Below, piece after piece: positions 1 to 5,294 of a stretch of DNA of 5,303 nt. The stretch's first letter is position 1; every line of letters starts with the position of its first letter. The translations under genes and the position numbers were made by a program. The notes beneath the pieces are model-generated. The model was given only the letters and a program-made list of their open reading frames with translations, searched no databases and was not told the origin of the DNA. This stretch comes from Thermoplasmata archaeon (GTDB lineage: Archaea > Thermoplasmatota > Thermoplasmata > Thermoplasmatales > Thermoplasmataceae): contig JAKAYM010000128.1 of assembly GCA_021826795.1 (NCBI GenBank), positions 1-5,303 on the forward strand, written 5' to 3'.

Positions 1-7
1 CCGATCT
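1..7. other. Probable Illumina adapter remnant, left end
   Basis: CCGATCT is the 3' end of the common Illumina adapter in reverse-complement orientation (…CTTCCGATCT). It sits exactly at the first base, and the matching forward adapter start lies exactly at the last base. It is read in frame by the ATPase ORF, so the first two codons of that fragment, and one base of the third, are probably not genomic. Seven bases alone could be chance; the pairing with the right end makes this likely. Confidence 0.75.
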
Positions 8-882
8 TATGCGATGCTACCAGTGCAAGGAGCAACGCTGTTTCATCAGCGGACTGCTCCGTTTTTGCTGAGGTATTTCCTGAGGATAAATACTATATTG
101 TTAAGGCACTGCAGAAGACAGGGCATATAGTTGGAATGACAGGAGACGGTGTAAATGATTCCCCCGCCCTGAAGCAGGCGGAATTCGGTGTTGCTGTCTC
201 ATCAGCTACCGACGTGGCTAAAGCTTCGGCGAGTGTTGTTTTAACCCATCCGGGCCTTACGGATATAGTTGATGGGATCAAATCCGGTAGGAGAATTTAC
301 CAGAGAATGCTGACATATACCCTGAATAAAATTATGAAGACAATTCAGGTTGCATTCTTTCTCACACTATCATTTTTTGTGGTGCGATTCTTTGTTACAA
401 CCCCCTTCGATGTTATACTTTTGATATTTGCAAATGATTTTGTGACGATGTCAATCGCCACCGATAATGTAGGTTATTCACTAAAGCCAGAAAAATGGAA
501 TGTTAAGTCTCTTATCTCTTCATCTGTTATACTCTCATCGATGCTTGTTATAGAGGGATTCATATTCCTTTATATCGGGATGTACTCCCGTCTGGGAATA
601 AATCAGCTGCATACTTTTATCTTTGATATGCTTGTCTTCTCCGGGCAGTTCACTGTATACATGGTAAGGGAAAGAAAGCGGTTCTTCAGTTCCAGACCAT
701 CCAATATTTTACTGATTTCCAGCGTCCTGGATATACTTGTGATTTCATTGCTATCATACTATGGAATACTTGTCACTGCTATTCCACCAGAATTTATTGT
801 TATAAGCATAGGATTAACCTTTATCTGGATGGTCTTCATGGATTCCATTAAAAATATAGTTTTCAGACATTATAAAATATAA
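1..882 (+). CDS. Plasma-membrane H+-ATPase-like P-type ATPase (type IIIA), C-terminal part
   Basis: The reading frame is open from base 1, so this is the last 293 codons of a pump whose N-terminus, actuator domain and DKTGT phosphorylation site lie outside the window. Visible in order: the end of the P domain with FAEVFPEDK (residues 22-30), the Mg-binding hinge motif [12 protein letters not shown] (47-58), then six hydrophobic segments near 113-132, 136-153, 175-194, 203-222, 234-254 and 262-282, matching M5-M10. M6 carries an Asn-Asp pair (145-146) aligning with the LNDGT segment of plant and fungal proton pumps, whose Asp is the proton acceptor. The segments KPEKWNVK and SSRPSN also match that family. 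This subgroup exports H+ using ATP, which fits an acidophile. The protein stops about 11 residues after M10, so it lacks the C-terminal autoinhibitory domain of plant and yeast pumps. The H+ specificity is inferred from family resemblance. Residues 1-2 are probably adapter-derived. Confidence 0.92.
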   Translation, partial: PILCDATSARSNAVSSADCSVFAEVFPEDKYYIVKALQKTGHIVGMTGDGVNDSPALKQAEFGVAVSSATDVAKASASVVLTHPGLTDIVDGIKSGRRIYQRMLTYTLNKIMKTIQVAFFLTLSFFVVRFFVTTPFDVILLIFANDFVTMSIATDNVGYSLKPEKWNVKSLISSSVILSSMLVIEGFIFLYIGMYSRLGINQLHTFIFDMLVFSGQFTVYMVRERKRFFSSRPSNILLISSVLDILVISLLSYYGILVTAIPPEFIVISIGLTFIWMVFMDSIKNIVFRHYKI

Positions 883-1392
883 TTATTTAATTTGTTTAAT
901 CTCAGTTTGAATTGGATTTCTAATTGCATACAGGGCAGGACAGGCTTTTTCTGAAAGTTTGAGTACCTCTCCTATATCTTTATCCGCCTCTACATCTATA
1001 TTTAATGCTTTGATTATAGGGAAGTCGGATTCCTCCACAACAGGCCCTATATCGTAATAAAGATGGCCAGTAAATTTTAATTTTAGCAGTTTTATGCCCT
1101 TTTTTGCAGCCTGTATTGCCACGGTTGAGGCATAACACGACATTACTCCCATCATAAGGTAATTAAGTGGCGTTGGCTGTATACCCATTCCTCCCAGAAC
1201 TCCAGGCTCATCTGCTCCCATAGTAAATGTAGCCATTTCAGATTTCAGATCTGCGGTAAACATGGGGCTACCGTCAAAATGGAATTCACCGGCTATATGT
1301 TTTTCTGCAGTAAAATGCCCGCCATTTTTTCTTATTTTTTCATCTGTATTATTCAACCGTTCCATGTCGATATTATTGATTCTTTCATTCAT
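883..1392 (-). CDS. OsmC/Ohr-family protein (putative peroxide-reducing protein)
   Basis: A complete 169-residue protein. OsmC/Ohr proteins are small dimeric thiol peroxidases that reduce organic or hydrogen peroxides in the cytoplasm with a pair of cysteines. Both are here: Cys86 in the central helix (PTPLNYLMMGVMSCYAS, 73-89) and Cys151 in EKACPALYAI (148-157), the usual spacing. The glycine-rich loop before the first helix and the helix AAKKGIKLLKLKF are also typical. The arrangement resembles the YhfA-like branch more than classical Ohr, so activity on peroxides is not certain. The protein has an N-terminal extension of about 25 polar residues. Met10 is an alternative start, but a CTTAAAT box about 25 bases before Met1 supports the longer form as a leaderless start. 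It lies 52 bp downstream of the permease gene on the same strand, so read-through from that gene is possible. Its stop codon directly abuts the ATPase stop. Confidence 0.88.
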   Translation of the reverse strand: MNERINNIDMERLNNTDEKIRKNGGHFTAEKHIAGEFHFDGSPMFTADLKSEMATFTMGADEPGVLGGMGIQPTPLNYLMMGVMSCYASTVAIQAAKKGIKLLKLKFTGHLYYDIGPVVEESDFPIIKALNIDVEADKDIGEVLKLSEKACPALYAIRNPIQTEIKQIK

Positions 1393-1413
1393 AAAAATAT
1401 ATATAAATTTATA

Positions 1414-1420
1414 ATTTAAG
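1414..1420 (-). promoter_or_regulatory. TATA box of the OsmC gene
   Basis: On the minus strand this reads CTTAAAT, matching the archaeal YTTAWA-type box, centred about 25 bases before the ATG at 1392. That spacing puts transcription start at or next to the start codon. No Shine-Dalgarno sequence is present before the ATG, which agrees with a leaderless mRNA. The surroundings are extremely AT-rich, so other boxes are possible. Confidence 0.45.
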
Positions 1421-1444
1421 TTTTTCTATAAAATAAATTCAATA

Positions 1445-3055
1445 TTAATTTACCGGCGTCTGCTTTTCTGAAGCCGATAGTTTTTTGTTAATATATTCCA
1501 CGCCTTTTATGCCTGTACTTACTCCAACAAAATAGAAAATAACTGTTACTACTATGAATACCAGTGAATCATATGGGAATATGATCAGGTTGATACCACC
1601 GAAGAAACTGCTTCCTATATATGACATAAAGAACACAAAAGCAAGATAGATGGGCATCCATATGCCGTACATGGCATATTTAACATCAATTTTATTATAG
1701 TGGTTATAAACTATTATCAGAAGAATACCTGCAAGGTCGAGCGGTATTATTATTTCAACCGAGCTGAAACCGGACCAGTATACAAGCAAATTTGCAATAA
1801 TAAATGCTGTTGGGGCCAGAACTCCGGCAAAAGGAACCTTAAAAGGTCGCTTTGTATCCGGGTCAGTTTTTCTGAATACCATCAGGCTTACCGCACCGGG
1901 AGCATATGAAAGGAGGAACCCGTCAACCATTATGCCGATGATTGTCGCAAGTGATTTTCCCAGGGCCACAAGCACCACGGTCACGATCAGAACAAGAATA
2001 ATAGAATATATTGGCACACCACGGAGACTCATTCTGTTAAACAGTTTCGGAAGAAATTTATCATCCCTGGATAATACTTCCCCGACTCTTGCAGTGCTTC
2101 CATAATATATCACCCCATCCTTGAATGTTGCAATAAGTGCAACAATAATTGCTATTATTACCAGGGCAGGAAGTACCAGCACCTTGGATATTGTTGCATA
2201 AGGTGAACTGTACTGGAAGAATGCTGCCCAGTCTCCGGAGGCAATTCCGAAACCAGAAAAATTGACCGCACCGGCAAATACAAGAGATTCCATGGTAAAT
2301 ACAAATCCGGAGATAAGGAGTGCGGCTATTATTGCAAGTGGAATGCTCTTCCCCGGGTCCTTCACCTCCTCAGAGTAATCTATGGGCTGCCTGAAACCAC
2401 CGTATCCGAAAACTGTGAGTGTTATTGCCCCGAAAAGTCCTGTAAATCCGTAGGGGGCAAATCCACCTACACTTTTTGATACAATATTTGATGGTTTAAA
2501 ATAAAATGCCAGTGTAATGACCACTATACCTATAAGTATCAATGTTATAATGGTAAGTATTAGATTTATCTCTCCCATGTGCTTTATTCTCATAACATTG
2601 ACTGCAAATACCAATACCAGCACAATTTCTGCCACTGCTATCCCCAGATATGTGAGTGTTCCATTGCTATACAGTGGGGGATAGTAAAAGCTCATATATT
2701 CCACCACCGCAAAAACAATAACAGGCCCGACAAATAGATATCCTATCATGGATGCCCAGCCATTCAGTGCACCTACAACTGGCCCATTTGTTTTGGAAGG
2801 GTAATATGCAACACCGCCTGCCCTTGGATAAGTAGTTCCAAGTTCGGCAAATACAAGGCCAATCGGTATTATCATAATCATGGCTATGGGCCAAGCCAGT
2901 ATTCCTGCGGGTCCGGCATATGCCAGAGTATACACGGGAGCATAGGCTATGGCCGGGCCCAGTATGCCACCAAGGGCGAGCATAATAACACCCCATAATC
3001 CTATATCTTTCCTGTATTTTCTCTTTAGATTTTCATCATCATTTTTAGTTTCCAT
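1445..3055 (-). CDS. APC-superfamily permease, probable amino acid transporter
   Basis: A complete 536-residue integral membrane protein of the amino acid-polyamine-organocation superfamily. These are proton- or ion-coupled carriers with a LeuT-type fold that usually import amino acids or amines. Evidence: the helix-1 glycine motif in LALGGILGPAIAYAP (26-40); the helix-2 end FAELGTTYPRAGGVAYY (69-85), very typical of APC; helix 6 with FGYGGFRQPIDYSEEVKDP (216-234), equivalent to the family's FxxFGGFE…EE…NP segment; and the late loop TKRPFKVPFAGVLAP (401-415). By eye there are about 14 hydrophobic segments (near 18-40, 48-72, 93-121, 135-155, 162-186, 203-222, 237-262, 288-312, 347-366, 370-394, 408-430, 433-451, 460-482, 495-515). 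That is two more than the 12-helix core, which explains the length. The N-terminus is short and polar. The start fits a TATA-like box at 3073-3081. Divergent to the hydrolase gene. The substrate cannot be assigned. Confidence 0.9.
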   Translation of the reverse strand: METKNDDENLKRKYRKDIGLWGVIMLALGGILGPAIAYAPVYTLAYAGPAGILAWPIAMIMIIPIGLVFAELGTTYPRAGGVAYYPSKTNGPVVGALNGWASMIGYLFVGPVIVFAVVEYMSFYYPPLYSNGTLTYLGIAVAEIVLVLVFAVNVMRIKHMGEINLILTIITLILIGIVVITLAFYFKPSNIVSKSVGGFAPYGFTGLFGAITLTVFGYGGFRQPIDYSEEVKDPGKSIPLAIIAALLISGFVFTMESLVFAGAVNFSGFGIASGDWAAFFQYSSPYATISKVLVLPALVIIAIIVALIATFKDGVIYYGSTARVGEVLSRDDKFLPKLFNRMSLRGVPIYSIILVLIVTVVLVALGKSLATIIGIMVDGFLLSYAPGAVSLMVFRKTDPDTKRPFKVPFAGVLAPTAFIIANLLVYWSGFSSVEIIIPLDLAGILLIIVYNHYNKIDVKYAMYGIWMPIYLAFVFFMSYIGSSFFGGINLIIFPYDSLVFIVVTVIFYFVGVSTGIKGVEYINKKLSASEKQTPVN

Positions 3056-3072
3056 GAAATATAAATTCTATG

Positions 3073-3081
3073 ATATATTAA
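3073..3081 (-). promoter_or_regulatory. TATA-like box of the permease gene
   Basis: The minus strand reads TTAATATAT, centred about 22 bases before the permease ATG at 3055. This is slightly closer than the usual 25-27. A second TATA-like stretch (TTTATATT, just before the ATG) is too close to drive a full-length leaderless transcript. No Shine-Dalgarno sequence is visible, so a leaderless or nearly leaderless mRNA is likely. Confidence 0.4.
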
Positions 3082-3122
3082 TAGTTTATGACATGTTTTA
3101 GCAAACCATGCTCAAAAATTAA

Positions 3123-3142
3123 TTAAAATTTAAAAATTTTAA
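3123..3142. repeat. Perfect inverted repeat in the divergent control region, candidate operator
   Basis: Arms TTAAAATTT (3123-3131) and AAATTTTAA (3134-3142) are exact reverse complements, separated by AA. The repeat lies 68-87 bases upstream of the permease start, just beyond its TATA box, and about 140 bases upstream of the hydrolase start. Dimeric archaeal regulators bind repeats of this size, and the position would suit control of the permease. The region is very AT-rich, so chance or simple DNA bending is a real alternative. Confidence 0.35.
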
Positions 3143-3225
3143 CTTGTAAGTAAATAAGAAAAATAAACATCTGCATCAGTTATCCAATATTTTCCGTGTA
3201 ATTACATGACAGTTATGATAATTTA

Positions 3226-3236
3226 AATGATTCATT
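3226..3236. repeat. Short palindrome upstream of the hydrolase promoter
   Basis: AATGA-T-TCATT is an 11-bp palindrome ending about ten bases before the purine-rich BRE-like element and TATA box of the hydrolase gene. The position would suit an activator site. With only 5-bp arms it may be chance. Confidence 0.2.
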
Positions 3237-3246
3237 CGTTATAATT

Positions 3247-3261
3247 AAAGAAATTTATAAA
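3247..3261 (+). promoter_or_regulatory. BRE plus TATA box of the cyclase-family hydrolase gene
   Basis: AAAGAAA (3247-3253) followed by TTTATAAA (3254-3261) is a near-ideal archaeal BRE/TATA pair. The TATA centre is 26-27 bases before the ATG at 3284, so transcription should begin at the start codon itself. There is no Shine-Dalgarno sequence. An ATG at 3271 is out of frame. This is the clearest promoter in the window. Confidence 0.7.
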
Positions 3262-3283
3262 TATCTAATAATGTTATAATATT

Positions 3284-3937
3284 ATGAAGGTAAAGAACTA
3301 TATTGACCTTTCGGTTGACATAAAAACCAATATGCCATGCTGGCCAACGAATCCTCTGGTAAGGGTAGATCCAATAGGGCTGCTGGCCAGGGATGGATAT
3401 GCCGTTGAAAAATATGAATCTGTGACCCATACAGGTACGCATATAGATGCACCATACCATATGGTGGATGGTGGAAGGACTGTGGATAAGATACCACTGA
3501 ACCAGATAATTGGATCAGGATACTGCATCATGCCCCACATTGACGGTACAGAAATTCACAAATCAGCCCTGGAGAAAATATGGAAACCGGAGTACGATGG
3601 AAATATAATACTGGTTAATACTGGATGGTCAAAAAAACGTGCATATTCCATAGAGTTCCAGTATAATTTTCCCGGTTTCTCCGAAGATGCTGTGGATTTT
3701 TTGATTGAACATCATCCACGGATTATCGGGATTGATTCTCTGGGTATAGACCCTTATAGCCATACTGACTTCCGTGTTCATAAGGCACTTCTCGCCAAGG
3801 ACATGGCTTTCATTGAGGACCTCACCAATCTGGAACAGCTGACTCCAGGAAAGGAATACTTTATAATTGCATTGCCCTTGAAAATTGCAGGTGCCAGTGG
3901 ATCAATGGCCCGTGTCGTTGCCCTGGAGATTGAATAA
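3284..3937 (+). CDS. Cyclase-family metal-dependent hydrolase (kynurenine formamidase-like fold)
   Basis: A complete 217-residue protein of the cyclase family (PF04199), which includes bacterial arylformamidase (KynB), isatin hydrolase and polyketide-cyclase-like enzymes. These cytoplasmic metalloenzymes hydrolyse amide or lactam bonds. The signature HxGTHxDAPxH is intact: His49, Gly51, Thr52, His53, Asp55, Ala56, Pro57, His59, giving the first metal ligands and catalytic histidine. The second half has GIDSLGIDP (149-157), then His166 and Glu178 in VHKALLAKDMAFIEDLTNLEQL (165-186), and the C-terminal LPLKIAGASGSMARVVA (197-213). All are family hallmarks in the expected order and at normal length, so it should be active. 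The start is set by a strong TATA box 26-27 bases upstream. No tryptophan-degradation gene is nearby, so kynurenine formamidase should not be assumed. The neighbours suggest an unknown catabolic step. Confidence 0.9.
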   Translation: MKVKNYIDLSVDIKTNMPCWPTNPLVRVDPIGLLARDGYAVEKYESVTHTGTHIDAPYHMVDGGRTVDKIPLNQIIGSGYCIMPHIDGTEIHKSALEKIWKPEYDGNIILVNTGWSKKRAYSIEFQYNFPGFSEDAVDFLIEHHPRIIGIDSLGIDPYSHTDFRVHKALLAKDMAFIEDLTNLEQLTPGKEYFIIALPLKIAGASGSMARVVALEIE

Positions 3938-3964
3938 TTAAAAAGTATAATTCCTGTGTATAAC

Positions 3965-3973
3965 TTTTATTTT
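3965..3973 (+). terminator. Possible oligo-T terminator after the hydrolase gene
   Basis: TTTTATTTT lies 28-36 bases after the hydrolase stop codon and directly before the TATA box of the next gene. Archaeal RNA polymerase can terminate at T-rich runs without a strong hairpin; no stable stem is visible here. The AT-rich background makes the call tentative. Confidence 0.3.
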
Positions 3974-3976
3974 CGA

Positions 3977-3984
3977 TATATTAA
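3977..3984 (+). promoter_or_regulatory. TATA box of the SDR gene
   Basis: TATATTAA is centred about 28 bases upstream of the ATG at 4009, compatible with a leaderless transcript. There is no Shine-Dalgarno sequence in TTATATTACATTTAT before the start. This suggests the SDR gene is transcribed on its own, or in addition to read-through from the hydrolase gene. Confidence 0.45.
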
Positions 3985-4008
3985 TTTAGATCCTTATATT
4001 ACATTTAT

Positions 4009-4794
4009 ATGGAAGGCCTCAGGGGTAAAAATGGGATAGTGTGTGCAGGGAGTACAGGGATTGGCAAGGGCGTAATATCAGTACTTACAAAATATGGGGC
4101 AAATATAACTACCTTCTCCAGAAATAGAGATAAGGTTGAAAGCCTGAAAACTGCAATTATGGAAGAATCAGGATCTGAAATAAACGCCATAGCAGCCGAC
4201 CTATCAAAGAAAGACGATCTTGTTAGGGTTGTGGATTCGGCGCATGATAAATACGGGAAGATAGATTTTCTTGTGATGAATTATGGCGATCCCAGGGTTG
4301 ATCCATTTATGGATCTGAATGACTCAGACTGGGACTATAATATCGAAATGATTCTGAAATCCACAGTGAGAATGTCCGGTATGTGTGCTGAAGATATGAT
4401 TAAATCCCGTGATGGAAGAATAGTGTATATAACATCAATGACAACCAAGAATCCTCTGCAGAATTTTGCCATATCAAATTCATTAAGATCCGCTGTTGTT
4501 GCCCTTGGCAAAACTCTTTCCATGGAACTTGGCAGGTATAATATCACTGTAAATTCTATATCACAGGGATACTTTTACACTCAGCGCCTGAAAAATATAA
4601 TAGAAAAAAGATCAGCAGCCTCAGGGAAAAAAACAGAGGAAATTGAATCGGAACTCAGGTCTGAAATACCCCTCGGTAGATTTGGGAATCCTGAGGAGAT
4701 AGGCAATCTCGTAGCTTTCCTGTGTTCTGGGCTTGCGTCATACATCAGTGGGGCAAATATACAGATAGACGGCGGCGCAGTTAAATCTATGTAA
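4009..4794 (+). CDS. Atypical short-chain dehydrogenase/reductase-family protein with a degenerate active site
   Basis: A complete 261-residue Rossmann-fold protein of the SDR superfamily, close to the 3-oxoacyl-ACP-reductase (FabG)-like subgroup. Visible: a modified nucleotide loop CAGSTGIGKG (12-21) in place of TGxxxGIG; SRNRDK (37-42) after strand 2, where Arg38 would suit NADP; AADL (62-65); MNYG (90-93) in place of NNAG; and the C-terminal IPLGRFGNPEEIG…ISGANIQIDGG typical of FabG-like SDRs. Aligned by eye without gaps to E. coli FabG, Ser143 is kept. The catalytic Tyr is Ser156, the Lys is Arg160, and the Asn of the tetrad is Ile115. The segment SNSLRSAVVALGKTLS (156-171) is what I recall from a known BKR-like SDR subgroup that also departs from the tetrad, so this is a family trait, not a local mutation. 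Redox activity and substrate are therefore uncertain. It lies between the hydrolase and the cupin. Confidence 0.88.
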   Translation: MEGLRGKNGIVCAGSTGIGKGVISVLTKYGANITTFSRNRDKVESLKTAIMEESGSEINAIAADLSKKDDLVRVVDSAHDKYGKIDFLVMNYGDPRVDPFMDLNDSDWDYNIEMILKSTVRMSGMCAEDMIKSRDGRIVYITSMTTKNPLQNFAISNSLRSAVVALGKTLSMELGRYNITVNSISQGYFYTQRLKNIIEKRSAASGKKTEEIESELRSEIPLGRFGNPEEIGNLVAFLCSGLASYISGANIQIDGGAVKSM

Positions 4795-4818
4795 ACCTAT
4801 TTTCTCCAGCTGTACAAA

Positions 4819-4826
4819 AATATATA
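4819..4826 (+). promoter_or_regulatory. TATA box that decides the cupin start
   Basis: AATATATA, preceded by the purine-rich TACAAAA, is centred 26-27 bases before the ATG at 4849. It is only about 11 bases before the in-frame GTG at 4834. For a leaderless archaeal gene this spacing selects the ATG. No Shine-Dalgarno sequence precedes either codon. Confidence 0.6.
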
Positions 4827-4848
4827 TGCAGCAGTGTCTTGTATTAGC

Positions 4849-5205
4849 ATGGCAGAGGCTAAAAAGTATAAATGGGACACGGTGAACAAGGAGAAGCTAT
4901 CTGAAACATTCTCCCGCCAGATGATTTATGGGGATCGTGTAATGGTTGCCCAGTTAGATATAAAGAAGGGAAGTGTTGTTCCAGAGCATTCCCATGAAAA
5001 CGAGCAGGTAACATGGATAATGAAGGGCACCTTACGCTTAACCGTTGATGGAAAAGACATTGATGTGGGGGCAGGCGAAGTACTGGTTATACCATCAAAT
5101 ACAAAACACAGTGCAGTGGCGCTTGAAGACACACTGGATATTGATATTTTCAGCCCCATAAGGTCTGACTGGATTAACGGTACCGATTCCTATCTCAGAA
5201 AATAA
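4849..5205 (+). CDS. Small cupin protein, KdgF-like
   Basis: A complete single-domain cupin of 118 residues, counted from the ATG chosen by the upstream TATA box. An in-frame GTG at 4834 would add five residues but lies too near that box. Cupin motif 1 is GSVVPEHSHENEQVTWIMKG (41-60) and motif 2 is GEVLVIPSNTKHSAVAL (76-92). The metal ligands are predicted to be His47, His49, Gln53 and His87. Gln in place of the usual Glu, together with the C-terminal DIDIFSPIRSDWINGTDSYL (97-116), resembles KdgF. KdgF opens 4,5-unsaturated uronates from pectin or alginate to the linear keto form. The same pattern also occurs in many uncharacterised small cupins, so the fold and metal site are firm but the reaction is not. 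It lies 54 bp after the SDR gene on the same strand. The protein is probably cytoplasmic; no signal peptide is seen. Confidence 0.85.
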   Translation: MAEAKKYKWDTVNKEKLSETFSRQMIYGDRVMVAQLDIKKGSVVPEHSHENEQVTWIMKGTLRLTVDGKDIDVGAGEVLVIPSNTKHSAVALEDTLDIDIFSPIRSDWINGTDSYLRK

Positions 5206-5220
5206 TTTTATAAAAATCAA

Positions 5221-5243
5221 TTTCATACTGAAAATAATTTTTT
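5221..5243 (+). terminator. Probable terminator after the cupin gene
   Basis: A small stem TTTCA-TAC-TGAAA (5221-5233) is followed four bases later by six Ts (5238-5243), 16 bases past the cupin stop. The stem is weak, but a T6 run alone can terminate archaeal transcription. The remaining 50 bases to the contig end are AT-rich and show no gene. Confidence 0.45.
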
Positions 5244-5294
5244 GATATTAAAACGTTAAAAAATACACTATAACCAAAAACAGGAAATACATAT

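Noticed and set aside
1393..1444. Terminator between the permease and OsmC genes
   Set aside because: Short T-rich stretches exist on the minus strand, but none stands out from the AT-rich background and no hairpin is seen.
1700..1909. Open frame on the + strand opposite the permease
   Set aside because: Shadow of the permease coding sequence, with no promoter, no family resemblance and an unconvincing composition. The same applies to open frames at 93-281(-), 2667-2996(-), 3245-3540(-), 4005-4190(-), 4335-4547(-) and 4926-5159(-).
3284..3937. Naming the hydrolase kynB (kynurenine formamidase)
   Set aside because: The motifs define the cyclase family only. No other tryptophan/kynurenine genes are present, and the family covers several substrates.
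4009..4794. SDR as a decaying pseudogene
   Set aside because: The frame is intact and full length, with promoter and conserved SDR ends; the replaced residues resemble a known atypical subgroup and do not look like random decay.
4834..4848. GTG start for the cupin gene
   Set aside because: It lies about 11 bases from the TATA box, too near for archaeal initiation, and has no ribosome binding site; ATG 4849 fits the leaderless spacing.
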